Source: Curvibacter microcysteis (GTDB lineage: Bacteria; Pseudomonadota; Gammaproteobacteria; Burkholderiales; Burkholderiaceae_C). Taken from it: a stretch of DNA of 64,000 nucleotides. The notes under the pieces were generated by a model. The model was not told where the DNA came from and did no database searches. It saw nothing but the letters and a program-made list of their open reading frames with translations. Positions within the stretch are counted from its first letter, which is position 1. Each line of letters opens with the position of its first letter. Shown here piece by piece: positions 51,854-61,424 of this stretch. Location of the stretch: assembly GCF_028649455.1 (NCBI RefSeq), contig NZ_JAQSIO010000001.1:186001-250000 (forward strand), given 5' to 3'. Position numbers and translations under genes: made by a program.

Positions 51854-52444
51854 GTGAACCCGTCGGCCGACCACGCCGTCACGGTCCTCATCAGCCGCCG
51901 CGTCCGACCGGGACAAGGGGCGGCGTTCGAGCCTTTGTGCCGACAGTTGATGGCCGTTGCTTCGGGCTTCCAGGGCTACCTCGGGTCCCAATTGGTGACG
52001 CCTGGTGAGGACCCAGAGGCAGACGATGGGCTCTACCATGTTGTGCTGGCGTTTGACAGTCAAGCCCATCTGGAGGCTTGGCAGGCTGCGCCTGCTCGGG
52101 CTTTGGGCCTAGCGGCCATGTCCCCTTTGCTGGAAGCAGGGCATTCCATCCGTCCTGTTTCCGGCCTAGGCCTTTGGTTTCAGCCGCGTCATGGGCCTGC
52201 GCCAGCCGCTCCCCTGCGCTGGAAAGTGGCGCTGGTCACTTGGCTGGGCATCTACCCCACGGTGGGCCTGGTGTTCAGTGGACTGAGCCCCTGGCTCGCA
52301 AACTGGCCTCTCTGGGCACGTTTGGGTGTGATGACCGCGGTGGTTGTGGCCGCCATGACGTGGCTGGTGGCGCCTCAACTCACCCGCTGGATGCGCCCCT
52401 GGTTGTACCGGCAGCCCGCTGCAAAGCCAGGGCGTCCGCTGTGA
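51854..52444 (+). CDS. ABM-domain protein with C-terminal membrane segments
   Basis: 196 residues from a GTG with AGGGGC upstream. The N-terminal ABM domain (HAVTVLISRRVRPGQGAAFE) is followed by two membrane segments (about 124-145 and 152-173) and a basic tail. The architecture is seen in conserved proteins of unknown role. Last gene of the presumed run from 49411. Confidence 0.8.
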   Translation: MNPSADHAVTVLISRRVRPGQGAAFEPLCRQLMAVASGFQGYLGSQLVTPGEDPEADDGLYHVVLAFDSQAHLEAWQAAPARALGLAAMSPLLEAGHSIRPVSGLGLWFQPRHGPAPAAPLRWKVALVTWLGIYPTVGLVFSGLSPWLANWPLWARLGVMTAVVVAAMTWLVAPQLTRWMRPWLYRQPAAKPGRPL

Positions 52445-52635
52445 ATCGACTGGCGTCGGAACAGGCCTCTTCCGACCCGGGCGTGGGCCTGTGGGCCATT
52501 CCGCAGGCCGTTTCGTTGTCGGATGGCCACCGATGCATCTGGTCTGCGCACAGGCCTGACGCGTCGTCGCTTGTCAGTACAACGGCATCCCCGCGGAAGA
52601 CAAGGCCTTGTGCATTGGCACCCGCACAGCAACCA

Positions 52636-53463
52636 TCAGTTTGCCTTTTGCAGGGTGGTCGACGAAACCCGTCCGCCCACGCGCTCGGACAGGGCCTTGG
52701 CAGCCAGGCCGAGCGCGTCGGTGACCTGCGGGATCGAAGGGCGTTGCACCTGATCTATCCGTTCGGCATAGGGGATCGTCAGCGCCGCGATCGCGCGGCC
52801 CTGGGTATCCAGCACAGGAAAGCTGATGGCATACAAACCTCTGACTTGCACACTGGGGACCGATTCGTAACCGGTCGCGCGGATGGCAGCCAGCAGATTG
52901 TCGATTTGAGGGTTGGCTTGCTCGGGGCGCCGCTGCAAGGACTCCTCAAGCCGGAGCTTGCGGGTTTCCTCGTCTTGGAACGCCAGAAGCACCCGGCCCG
53001 AGGCCGATATCAAGACATCCAACTCCGATCCGGCCCGCACCGCAAAGCCCATACCGCTGGGCGTGTCCACTTTGCACAGCACGACCTGCTTGCCTTGTCC
53101 ATAAACAGTGAGGTGGCAGGACTGGTCCAACTGGCCGGCCAGTCGCTGCATGATGGGCATGGCCTCTGTCAGCAGCCGGTGGGTCGGGGGATTGATGTGG
53201 GCCAGCTCAAACAGCTTGGTGGTGACACCGTAGGTGTTCTCGTCCACCAAGGTCAGGTAGTTGCGGCTGACCAGGCACGCGATCATTCGGTAAATCTCGC
53301 TGACGCTTCGGCCCAGGCGCTGGGCAATGTCCTTTTGAGTCAGCGGCAGTTCGCTGTGGCACAGCGTCTCGAGGATGTCCAAACCTTTTTCGAGGGCGGG
53401 AGCCGAATAGGAGCGGCCCTCCGACTCTGCAACGGTGGTGCTCTCGTTGACGTCTTCTTTCAT
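52636..53463 (-). CDS. IclR-family regulator
   Basis: 275 residues. N-terminal winged helix (ALEKGLDILETLCHSELPLT, RLGRSVSEIYRMIACLVSRN) and C-terminal effector domain (SGMGFAVRAGSELDVLISAS, RGLYAISFPVLDTQGRAIAA). Started at the ATG at 53463 after GGAG. Transcribed in the same direction as the Bug, CoA-transferase and hydratase genes. Probable controller of the divergent cluster around 56.8 kb. Confidence 0.88.
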   Translation of the reverse strand: MKEDVNESTTVAESEGRSYSAPALEKGLDILETLCHSELPLTQKDIAQRLGRSVSEIYRMIACLVSRNYLTLVDENTYGVTTKLFELAHINPPTHRLLTEAMPIMQRLAGQLDQSCHLTVYGQGKQVVLCKVDTPSGMGFAVRAGSELDVLISASGRVLLAFQDEETRKLRLEESLQRRPEQANPQIDNLLAAIRATGYESVPSVQVRGLYAISFPVLDTQGRAIAALTIPYAERIDQVQRPSIPQVTDALGLAAKALSERVGGRVSSTTLQKAN

Positions 53464-53606
53464 TCTGAACTCCGGTGTTTTTGGGGGCAGCACGCCCGAC
53501 CCCTGGCGGCCGATCGGGGGGGACATGGCGTATTGTCTTTCACGGTAGTGCCCTCGATTGGCGACTTGATGCGTCGCCAGGGAAGGCCCGTGTGAGAGTC
53601 GTCCTA

Positions 53607-54590
53607 CTAGTCCACCCGCGCGCCGGACAGTTTGACGATGGCCGCCCACTTGCTCAGTTCAGCTTTGGTGAAGGCATTGAACTCAGTGGGCGGGTTGCCG
53701 ACAGGTTCTGCCCCGAGTTTTTCAAACTGGCTGCGAACGTCAGGAGCACGCACGATGGCAGCGATGTCCCGGGCCAAGGTTTGGATCACCCCATTGGTAG
53801 TCGCTGCTGGCGCCCAAAGCCCGTACCACGTGGTGATGTTGAACTGGGGATAGCCGCTTTCTGCCAGGGTGGGAACGTCAGGCAGGGCTTTGGCACGCTG
53901 GGGGCTGCTCACGGCCAAAGGCCTCAAGGCTCCCGATTTGATGAAGGGCAGGCTGGAGGGCAGGGAGTCGAACATCAGCTGCACTTGGCCCCCTATCAGG
54001 TCGGTCAACGCCGGGGCACTGCCCTTGTATGGGATGTGCTGCAAGTCGATGCCCGCCGCCATCTTGAAGGCTTCTGCACACAGGTGTTGCGAGGTGGCAT
54101 TGCCCGCCGAAGCGAATGCCAGCGCTGGCTTGCTGTTGCGAGCCCAGTCGGTCAGTTCTTTCACCGATCGCACGGGCGATTTGGTGTTCACGGTCAGTAC
54201 CAAAGGCACATCGGCGAGGTTGCTGATACCGCTGAAATCAGCCAAGGCGTCGTAGGGTTGTTTAGGGTAGAGGCTGGGGTTGATGACATGAATCGACGCA
54301 TTCACCAGCAAGGTGTAGCCATCGGGTGCTGCTTTGGCCACAGCTTGTGCGCCGAGCATGCCGCTGGCGCCGGCTTTATTCTCAATCACTACCGGCTGGC
54401 CGAGGCGCTCACTCAGCGGCCCCGAGACAATTCGTGCCAGCACGTCGGTCGGTCCGCCCGGCGGAAAGGGGACGATCAGCCGAATGGGCTTGGTTGGGTA
54501 GGTCTGAGCCAGGGACTCCAGTCCGATCGCGGTCAGACCACTGGCCAACACGGCGCGGCGCGAGAGTTGGGGCAGAAATGGGGAAGGCAA
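53607..54590 (-). CDS. Bug/TctC-family periplasmic binding protein
   Basis: 327 residues. Signal peptide with R-R near position 11 (LSRRAVLASGLTAIGLESLA), then QTYPTKPIRLIVPFPPGGPT, the usual Bug opening. It starts at a TTG. No TctA/TctB genes follow. It lies 31 bp after the CoA-transferase gene, so it is probably induced with it and binds the acid substrate of that pathway. Family call firm, ligand unknown. Confidence 0.85.
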   Translation of the reverse strand: MPSPFLPQLSRRAVLASGLTAIGLESLAQTYPTKPIRLIVPFPPGGPTDVLARIVSGPLSERLGQPVVIENKAGASGMLGAQAVAKAAPDGYTLLVNASIHVINPSLYPKQPYDALADFSGISNLADVPLVLTVNTKSPVRSVKELTDWARNSKPALAFASAGNATSQHLCAEAFKMAAGIDLQHIPYKGSAPALTDLIGGQVQLMFDSLPSSLPFIKSGALRPLAVSSPQRAKALPDVPTLAESGYPQFNITTWYGLWAPAATTNGVIQTLARDIAAIVRAPDVRSQFEKLGAEPVGNPPTEFNAFTKAELSKWAAIVKLSGARVD

Positions 54591-54620
54591 CGTGCACTTT
54601 CTGAGGGGTGGGGCTTGCCA

Positions 54621-55829
54621 TCAAACCGGCGAAGGGGTTTGGGCTGCACCCGACGCCAGCAAGGCATCAATGGCATCGTCGCCGTAGCCCAATTCGCGCA
54701 ACAACGTGGAAGTGTCTGCGCCAATCGCACGCGCACTTTCGCCCCGTGGCAAGTAAGCGTCATCGACCCGGATCGAAGATCGAATCGAGGCGATCCGTCC
54801 CTCTTGGGGGTGCTGTTCGTAGTCGATCAAGCCCACGGCCGTCAGGTGCGGGTCCTTGGGCAAGGACTCAAGCGTGTGACATGGTTGGACAGCAATGTCT
54901 GCCCCTTGCAGCAACTCAAGCCACTCCGCGGTGCTGCGGCTCGTCAAGGGTGCACCGCGCACTTCAAACCATTCTTTCACGTGCCGTGCGCGTTCTGCCA
55001 CGCTCGCAAATCGGGGGTCGCCCAACAGGTGTTGTCGGTCGGTGGCCTTCAAGAACGCCCGTACTTGGGGGTCGGTGTTGACCGTGAACGAGATCCATCC
55101 GTCAGCGGTGCGCACGGGCTTGTTGTGGGGGCTCAGCAGACGCTGATCTCCAGGGGGACCCACCGGTGGATCAAAACTGTGTTGAGCCAGGTGCTCCTGC
55201 AGCACGAACGCAGCCATGGTCTCGAACATCGGTACTTCGAGGCTGGCGCCTTGCCCCGTCGCCCGTTGGGCCATCAAGGCCGACAGAATGGCGCCCGCCG
55301 CAATTTCTCCGGCGACGTGATCGCAGATCAACATGGGCATGTAAGCGGGCTCTCCGTCTCGTGCTTGCATCAGACCGGCCATACCCGTGGCGGCTTGCAC
55401 CACACTGTCATAGGTGGGGCGCCCAGCGTACGGGCCGTCGGTGCCATACCCGGTGATCAGGCAATAAATCTTCTCCGGGTGCTTGGCGCGTATGGTGGCG
55501 GCATCCAGTCCCAACCGGGCCAGTGCCTGGGGGCGCATGTTGGCGACGATTACATCGGCCGAGGCCACCAGTTGGGCTGCAATCGCTCGCGCACTCCCTT
55601 GTTTAAGGTTCAGGCAGATGTTGCGCTTCCCGCGGTTGAGGTGCAGGTAGGTCCCCGAATGCTGACCCGTCGGCGACTGTCCACCCAAGCCCCGCATCAA
55701 GTCGCCGTCGGGACTTTCGATTTTCACAATCTCCGCGCCGTATTGCCCCAAGCGCCAGGTGCAAACCGGTCCGACCACCACACTGGTCAAGTCCAGCACA
55801 CGCACGCCATTCAAAGGTTGGAAGCTCAT
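54621..55829 (-). CDS. class III (CaiB/BaiF-family) CoA-transferase
   Basis: Moves CoA between carboxylic acids. 402 residues. The start GVRVLDLTSVVVGPVCTWRL, the segment GDLMRGLGG, and NRGKRNICLNLKQGSARAIA, with the likely catalytic Asp in ICDHVAGEIAAGA, are family-typical. GGAGG before the ATG, which overlaps the hydratase stop (ATGA). With the hydratase it would activate and hydrate an unsaturated acid. Mesaconate- or itaconate-like acids are candidates by analogy only. Confidence 0.86.
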   Translation of the reverse strand: MSFQPLNGVRVLDLTSVVVGPVCTWRLGQYGAEIVKIESPDGDLMRGLGGQSPTGQHSGTYLHLNRGKRNICLNLKQGSARAIAAQLVASADVIVANMRPQALARLGLDAATIRAKHPEKIYCLITGYGTDGPYAGRPTYDSVVQAATGMAGLMQARDGEPAYMPMLICDHVAGEIAAGAILSALMAQRATGQGASLEVPMFETMAAFVLQEHLAQHSFDPPVGPPGDQRLLSPHNKPVRTADGWISFTVNTDPQVRAFLKATDRQHLLGDPRFASVAERARHVKEWFEVRGAPLTSRSTAEWLELLQGADIAVQPCHTLESLPKDPHLTAVGLIDYEQHPQEGRIASIRSSIRVDDAYLPRGESARAIGADTSTLLRELGYGDDAIDALLASGAAQTPSPV

Positions 55830-56701
55830 GCTGTTTTGACCTCCATCTCAACGGCCAGTTGATGGTGATCATCAAAAGCTTTCAATGTCCAGCCTCCCTC
55901 GACCGGGTCGGCGCTCAGCGTCATGGGACGCTGGCAGTACAGCGGCGCGAGGTGCCGCACGGCGAGGCTGCGCGGCGTCACGCCCAGGTCTTGGCGCAGG
56001 AACTCAGTCATCAACAAAGTAGCCAGGCCTCCATTGACCACCAAGTCAGGGAAGCCTTCCACCTGGCGAGCATGTTCGCGATCCAGGTGAATGCGGTGGG
56101 AGTTGAAACCCAGCGCCGAGTAGTGAAACAGAAGGGTGTCATCCGGTGTGACGGTCTTGAGGTGGGTCGCTTGAATGGCAGCTCCCTGGTTGGCCTCCGG
56201 CGTCGTGAGCGCTCCGACCCGCGGTGGCAGCAACAGGTAGGTCTGCGTCTCAAGCACGGCGGCCTCGGTCTCGTTTCTCAAATGCAGCGCATGCGACAGC
56301 GTCACCACGGCCACAGGACCCGCCGCATTTTTTTTGTGGGCCACGCTCACCGTCGCGCTGCTCCGGGTCAGTTCAGCTCCGATCGGAATGTCGTGTTGAA
56401 AAGTGACTTTGCGCCCGCCCAACATCAGACGGGGCAGGCCCAGATCGGGCATGGGTACGCCCAGGCCCGGAAAGCCATCGGCACGCAGCGCGGATTTGGC
56501 CGTGTCCGCCGCCAGCAGGATGAAGTGCCAGCCGCGTGGCAGATGTTGTCCCACTGCCCAAGCGTCTGGCGACAAATCAAGCATGGCCGCAACCCGCCGC
56601 ACGCTGGACAGGCTGCAGCTCTCATGACGAATCAACGGTGTCGCAGCAGGTGCGGCGCTTTTCGCAACAGATGCTTGAGCTGTACTTGTCTCTAAACTCA
56701 T
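55826..56701 (-). CDS. hotdog-fold acyl-CoA hydratase, mesaconyl-CoA hydratase-like
   Basis: 291 residues with two hotdog repeats. The second half carries DTLLFHYSALGFNSHRIHLD, the MaoC/HTD2-type hydratase motif, and DLVVNGGLATLLMTEFL. The pattern FHYSAL-N-H-IH-D is that of FAS1-type dehydratases and mesaconyl-C4-CoA hydratase. Start at the ATG at 56701 after AGGA. First gene of the minus-strand run; divergent from the VOC gene. Confidence 0.83.
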   Translation of the reverse strand: MSLETSTAQASVAKSAAPAATPLIRHESCSLSSVRRVAAMLDLSPDAWAVGQHLPRGWHFILLAADTAKSALRADGFPGLGVPMPDLGLPRLMLGGRKVTFQHDIPIGAELTRSSATVSVAHKKNAAGPVAVVTLSHALHLRNETEAAVLETQTYLLLPPRVGALTTPEANQGAAIQATHLKTVTPDDTLLFHYSALGFNSHRIHLDREHARQVEGFPDLVVNGGLATLLMTEFLRQDLGVTPRSLAVRHLAPLYCQRPMTLSADPVEGGWTLKAFDDHHQLAVEMEVKTA

Positions 56702-56774
56702 TGGTAAATCCTGATGTTTGTTAGTGAATTTTAGAAGTCCCTCATTGTGATGGTTTTTGCTCAAAAAATACCTC

Positions 56775-56790
56775 TAGGTGTTTTCACCTA
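56775..56790. promoter_or_regulatory. inverted repeat in the divergent promoter
   Basis: TAGGTG-TTTT-CACCTA is an exact inverted repeat in the AT-rich 193-bp spacer between hydratase and VOC genes. It is a candidate operator for the IclR-family protein. Confidence 0.45.
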
Positions 56791-56894
56791 TGAATCATTG
56801 ACATCACTGATGAAATGTTTAGAGTTCGATCCCGGAATGGCGCGGCGCCTCAAGGCCGCGCTCTTGCGATCAACTTCAACTTTCAAGGATGACC

Positions 56895-57317
56895 ATGAGC
56901 TTCAAGTTCCATCACATGAACATCTGCACTGACAACCTGCCTCGGTTGACCCAGTTCTACAAAACCATGTTTGACCTGGGCACCATCAACGACGATGCAC
57001 ACACGGTGATCAGCCGCGATCGCTCTGATCGGGCTTACACCGGCAAGGTTGACTTTCTGACTGATGGCGACATCGAGTTCCATTGGGCGGAGCGCGACCT
57101 GAACACGGGTTTCAAGATGAAGCAGTTCGTCAACCCGATGGGACATGGCCACTTCTGCTTCCGCACCGATGACATCAAAGGCTTCATGCGCCGTTGCGAT
57201 GCAGCCGGTATCCGTTATTCGGACTACGGCTGCTGGGCAATCCCCGGCTGGCATCAGGTGTTTTTGTATGACCCCGATGGCAACTGCATCGAAGTGCATC
57301 AGCCCAACGTGTTCTGA
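56895..57317 (+). CDS. VOC-superfamily (glyoxalase-like) protein
   Basis: 140 residues from the ATG after AAGGA; an ATG two codons earlier is possible. FKFHHMNICTDNLPRLTQFY gives the first metal-ligand His; FHWAERDLN and DPDGNCIEVHQPNVF give the Glu ligands. Members are lyases, isomerases, epimerases or dioxygenases using a divalent metal. First gene of the plus-strand TRAP operon, so it probably acts on the imported substrate. Confidence 0.83.
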   Translation: MSFKFHHMNICTDNLPRLTQFYKTMFDLGTINDDAHTVISRDRSDRAYTGKVDFLTDGDIEFHWAERDLNTGFKMKQFVNPMGHGHFCFRTDDIKGFMRRCDAAGIRYSDYGCWAIPGWHQVFLYDPDGNCIEVHQPNVF

Positions 57318-57348
57318 GCCTCACCTTCAAAACTACAGGAGACAAACC

Positions 57349-58401
57349 ATGCCCACCCGCCTCACCGAACTGCGAACCAGCCAGCCCATCGTTGGCCGTC
57401 GCGACTTGCTCAAATGGGCTGCTGTTGCAACCGCCAGCCCCTTTGCCGCCAGCGCTGCGTTGGCCCAAGGGGCTAGTAAGTTCAATCTGAAAATCGCCAT
57501 CTCGCTGCCCGACAGCCACCCCACCCCCATGGCCCTGAAGGCCGCTTGTGCAGAGATTCTTAAGGAGTCCGGGGGGCGTTTGAACATGGAGGTTTATTCC
57601 AATGGTCAGTTGGGCAGCGACACGGATACCTTGTCCCAGGTTCGCTCGGGTGCCATTGATTTCCTGTGCACGGCGGGCACCATATTCGGCAACCTGGCGC
57701 CGGCCTCGGCGATCAACTCGATCGCCTTTGCCTTCACCGATTACGACACCGTCTGGAAAGCCATGGATGGGGATCTAGGGGGTTACATTCGGGCCGCTCT
57801 GGAGAAGGTCAACCTGGTGCCGGTGGGCAAGTTTTTTGACCATGGCTTCCGTCAAGTGACGCACAGCAGCAAGCCGATTACGGTGCCCAAGGACATCGCT
57901 GGCATGAAGATTCGTGTGCCCGCCAGCCCCTTCAATGCGTCGGTGTTCAAGGCACTGGAGGCCTCGCCAGCCACAGTGCCGATTGGCGAGCTTTACACCG
58001 CCTTGCAGACCAAAGTGGTAGATGGTCAAGAGAACGCATTGCCGACCATTGATGCCACCAAGATCTACGAAGTTCAGAAGTACTGCTCGACCACTTCGCA
58101 CCTGTGGGAGTATTTCGCGCTGGTTGGCAACAAGCGCAACTGGAATGCCCTACCGGAGGATCTGCGCGCCTTGGCCACGCGTGTGCTGGAGTCGCATGCA
58201 GTCAAGCAGCGCGCTGCGCATGAGGTGCTCAATGCCACCCTCGAGACCAAGCTCAAAGGTGCGGGCATGCAGTTCAATCGGGTCGATCCCAAGCCCTTCC
58301 GTGAGGCCCTGCAAAAGGCGGGTTACTACACCGAGTGGCAGAAAAAGTACGGCGCTGAGGGCTGGGCCGTGCTGGAGAAGTACACCGGCAAGCTGAGCTG
58401 A
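57349..58401 (+). CDS. TRAP transporter solute-binding protein (DctP family)
   Basis: 350 residues with a twin-arginine signal (GRRDLLKWAAVATASPFAAS, cut after ALAQ). The core KIAISLPDSHPTPMALKAAC, the Arg-containing AGMKIRVPASPFNASVFKAL (carboxylate-binding Arg) and IDATKIYEVQKYCSTTSH are DctP markers. AGGAGAC before the ATG. Binds an organic anion in the periplasm and hands it to the QM subunit downstream. Confidence 0.9.
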   Translation: MPTRLTELRTSQPIVGRRDLLKWAAVATASPFAASAALAQGASKFNLKIAISLPDSHPTPMALKAACAEILKESGGRLNMEVYSNGQLGSDTDTLSQVRSGAIDFLCTAGTIFGNLAPASAINSIAFAFTDYDTVWKAMDGDLGGYIRAALEKVNLVPVGKFFDHGFRQVTHSSKPITVPKDIAGMKIRVPASPFNASVFKALEASPATVPIGELYTALQTKVVDGQENALPTIDATKIYEVQKYCSTTSHLWEYFALVGNKRNWNALPEDLRALATRVLESHAVKQRAAHEVLNATLETKLKGAGMQFNRVDPKPFREALQKAGYYTEWQKKYGAEGWAVLEKYTGKLS

Positions 58402-58583
58402 ACGCCGTGCCTTGGCGTGGGGGCGTTTGCGTCCCCGTGCCCGCTTAATCCCTACCCCTCGCGGGCTATCCATTCACGACTGCAGGGCTTGCCTAACGAC
58501 GGCAGCCCGCTGGATGCCCGCTTTTGATCAACGCCCCCGCAGAGGGGCGACGTGAATAAATCACCCGCATTTGGAGACATCAA
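58402..58583. other. spacer between TRAP subunit genes
   Basis: 180 bp with a GC-rich hairpin near 58419-58436 (GGGGGCG...CGTCCCC) but no T run. Such spacers in TRAP operons can lower readthrough, so that the binding protein is made in excess. Confidence 0.35.
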
Positions 58584-60476
58584 TTGAATACGCACGCACC
58601 GCCCGCGACCGCCACCGTGCCCGACTCAACCGGTTCGGACTCTTTCGCCAGGTCTGCCCTGCGTCAGCTTGACCGCCTGGTGGGCTGGGTCACCGACATC
58701 CCAGCCGGCCTGCTGGTACTGATCGAAATCTTGGTGCTTCTGGCCGGTGTGGTCAGTCGCTATGTGTTTCACCAGCCTCTGACATGGTCCGATGAGTTGG
58801 CCTCCACCTTGTTCCTGTGGCTTGCGATGCTGGGTTCGGTGATCGCTGTGCGGCGTTCGTCGCACATGCGCATGACCGCATTGGTTGACATCGCCTCACC
58901 AGGGGTGCGGATCTTTATGGACCTGTTCGCCGTCGCTGCCGCGTTGGCTTTCCTTGGCGTGTTGGCCTACCCCGCGTTTGAGTTCGCTCATGACGAGGCG
59001 GTGGTGACGTCTCCCACTTTAGAAATATCGAATGCTTGGCGTGCCGCCGCGCTGCCAATAGGCATTGCTTTGATGGCCCTATCTTCCCTGATCAAGCTTG
59101 CGGAAGCACGCTCTTGGAAACACCTGTTGATGGCGGTATTGACGGCCTCGATCGCGGTGGGGGGGGTGGTGGCAGCCAGTCCCTTGTTTCAGAACCTGGG
59201 TAACTTCAACCTGTTTATCTTCTTTGTGCTGATCGTTGCGGCTCTGGTGCTGACGGGGGTGCCCATCGCGTTTGCTTTTGGGTTGGCCACATTAGGCTAC
59301 ATCGCACTGACCACCAACAAGCCGACAGTTGTTATCTTAGGGCGCATGGACGAGGGCATGGCGCACATCGTGTTGCTGGCCGTCCCTTTGTTTGTTTTTC
59401 TGGGGGTGGTGCTGGAGTTGAGTGGCATGGCCAAGGCCATGGTGCGCTTCTTGGCCTCTTTGTTGGGCCATGTGCGTGGCGGACTGTCCTATGTGCTGGT
59501 CGGGGGCATGTACCTGGTGTCGGGTATCTCCGGCTCCAAGGCTGCAGACATGGCAGCACTGGCCCCGGTTCTGTTTCCGGAGATGCGCAAGCGCGGTGTA
59601 CCTGAAGGGGAAATGCTGGCCCTGCTGTCAGCGACCGGCGCGCAGACCGAGACCATCCCACCCAGCATTGTGTTGATCACCATTGGCTCGGTCACCGGCA
59701 TTTCGATTGCCGCCTTGTTTGCCGGTGGTCTGGTACCAGCGCTGGTGCTGGCCGTCTTGCTTTGCTGTGTCATTTGGTGGCGGAACCGTCATTTGAACGG
59801 TGGCGGAGCCCAGCGCGCCAGTGGGCAAGAAATTTGGAACAGTTTTTTGATTGCCAGTCCAGCGTTGGCCTTGCCCTTCATCATTCGCGCGGCAGTGGTG
59901 GAAGGGGTCGCCACAGCGACCGAAGTCTCCACCCTGGGCATTGTGTATGCCTTACTGGCGGGGGCGTTGTTCTACCGCCAGTTGGACGTGCGCCGTCTGT
60001 GGCCCGCACTTGTGGACACGGCGGCGTTGTCGGGAGCCATTCTGTTGATCATTGGTACCGCGACTGGCATGGCGTGGGCGCTCACGCAGTCGGGCTTCTC
60101 ACGCCAACTGGCTGAAGCCATGACTCAGCTGCCCGGGGGCGCCGTGGGCTTCATGGCGGTGTCCATCGTGGCCTTTGTGATCCTCGGTAGCGTGTTGGAA
60201 GGTATTCCTGCCATCGTCGTCTTTGGCCCTTTGTTGTTCCCCATTGCCAAGCAGTTTGGTATTCACGACGTGCACTATTCCATGGTGGTGGTGCTGGCGA
60301 TGGGCATTGGTTTGTTCGCACCACCGTTTGGTGTGGGCTATTACGCGGCCTGTGCCATCAGTCGGGTCAGTCCCAGTGCCGGGATGCGTCCGATCCTGGG
60401 CTATTTGTTGGCGTTGTTGATTGGCACGATCGTAGTGGCTGCCGTGCCGGGTCTGTCGACAGGGTTCACCAAATGA
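58584..60476 (+). CDS. TRAP transporter fused small and large permease (DctQM)
   Basis: 630 residues joining both membrane subunits. Residues 30-200 are the DctQ part (four membrane segments, with FHQPLTWSDELASTLFLWLA). From about 210 follows the DctM part with a dozen segments, including GVPIAFAFGLATLGYIA and GISGSKAADMAALAPVLFPE. It starts at a TTG with GGAG seven bases before. Inner membrane, Na+- or H+-driven import. The stop overlaps the next start by four bases. Confidence 0.9.
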   Translation: MNTHAPPATATVPDSTGSDSFARSALRQLDRLVGWVTDIPAGLLVLIEILVLLAGVVSRYVFHQPLTWSDELASTLFLWLAMLGSVIAVRRSSHMRMTALVDIASPGVRIFMDLFAVAAALAFLGVLAYPAFEFAHDEAVVTSPTLEISNAWRAAALPIGIALMALSSLIKLAEARSWKHLLMAVLTASIAVGGVVAASPLFQNLGNFNLFIFFVLIVAALVLTGVPIAFAFGLATLGYIALTTNKPTVVILGRMDEGMAHIVLLAVPLFVFLGVVLELSGMAKAMVRFLASLLGHVRGGLSYVLVGGMYLVSGISGSKAADMAALAPVLFPEMRKRGVPEGEMLALLSATGAQTETIPPSIVLITIGSVTGISIAALFAGGLVPALVLAVLLCCVIWWRNRHLNGGGAQRASGQEIWNSFLIASPALALPFIIRAAVVEGVATATEVSTLGIVYALLAGALFYRQLDVRRLWPALVDTAALSGAILLIIGTATGMAWALTQSGFSRQLAEAMTQLPGGAVGFMAVSIVAFVILGSVLEGIPAIVVFGPLLFPIAKQFGIHDVHYSMVVVLAMGIGLFAPPFGVGYYAACAISRVSPSAGMRPILGYLLALLIGTIVVAAVPGLSTGFTK

Positions 60477-61390
60477 GCCAGGCCATGAACACGGTTTTTG
60501 TGACCGGGGCCACGGGCTACATTGGTGGCGCGGTCGTTGAGTCCTTGCTATTGGCGGGTTACCAGGTCCGTGGTCTGGTTCGTAAGCCCGAGGCTGCGGC
60601 TTGGCTGGCCCAGCGGGGCGCCATCCCCGTGGAGGGCAGCCTCGATGATCTGGCCCTGCTGCGCAGGGAGGCCGAGGGCGCGCAGGGTGTGATCCACACG
60701 GCCAGCGCGGACCATCCGGCCTCCGTGATGGCGCTGCTGGAGAGGCTGGCGGGCAGTGACAAGCCGTTTCTGCACACCAGTGGATCGAGTGTGGTCGGCG
60801 ACGACGCCAAAGGAGCCTGGTGTTCCGATCACATCTTCACCGACGACGGGCCCTTGGTGGTGAGTCCAACCAAGCAGGCCCGCCGGGATCTGGATCTTGC
60901 CGTGTTGGCCGCGTCAACGCGTGGTGTGCGTTCAGTGGTCATCTGTCCCAGCAACATCTACGGCGTGAGCTGTGGCTTGAACCCACACAGCGTGCAACTC
61001 CCTCTGTTGGCCGCCAACGCCCGAGAGCAGCAGCGCCTGCAGATTGTGGGCGCGGGTTTGAACGTCTGGTCCAACGTGCACCTGAACGACGTGGTGGCTC
61101 TTTACTTGTTGGCCTTGCAGAAGGCGGTGCCCGGAGCGTTTTACTTTGCCGAGAACGGTGAAGCCTCTTTTGCAGCGATCGGGGCTGCGATGGCCACTCG
61201 CCTGGGGCTGGGTCCCGTGGAGTCCCTGGCTCCTGAATTGGCGGCCCAACGTTGGGGCGAGGCTCGCGCTTACTACTCGCTTGGCAGCAACAGCCGTGTT
61301 CGAGGTGTTCGGGCGCGGCGCGAGCTGGGTTGGCAGCCCCAACGTGATTCGGTCATTGAGTGGATTCTCCAAGAGATGCCACGCAGTTGA
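60473..61390 (+). CDS. NAD-dependent epimerase/dehydratase-family protein
   Basis: 305 residues of the extended SDR type. TGATGYIGGAVVESLLLAGY (TGxxGxxG) at the N-terminus. The segment KQARRDLDLAVLA replaces the usual Tyr-X3-Lys, so the active site differs or the Tyr is lost. SNVHLNDVVALYLLAL is family-typical. Resembles dihydroflavonol-4-reductase-like proteins. Co-translated with the TRAP permease (ATGA). Confidence 0.82.
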   Translation: MSQAMNTVFVTGATGYIGGAVVESLLLAGYQVRGLVRKPEAAAWLAQRGAIPVEGSLDDLALLRREAEGAQGVIHTASADHPASVMALLERLAGSDKPFLHTSGSSVVGDDAKGAWCSDHIFTDDGPLVVSPTKQARRDLDLAVLAASTRGVRSVVICPSNIYGVSCGLNPHSVQLPLLAANAREQQRLQIVGAGLNVWSNVHLNDVVALYLLALQKAVPGAFYFAENGEASFAAIGAAMATRLGLGPVESLAPELAAQRWGEARAYYSLGSNSRVRGVRARRELGWQPQRDSVIEWILQEMPRS

Positions 61391-61424
61391 ATCGTGTCGT
61401 TTTTGATTGTTAAACGAGGTGGTT

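Noticed and set aside
53475-55862. 795-codon plus-strand open frame over the Bug and CoA-transferase genes
   Set aside because: Antisense shadow crossing three real minus-strand genes.
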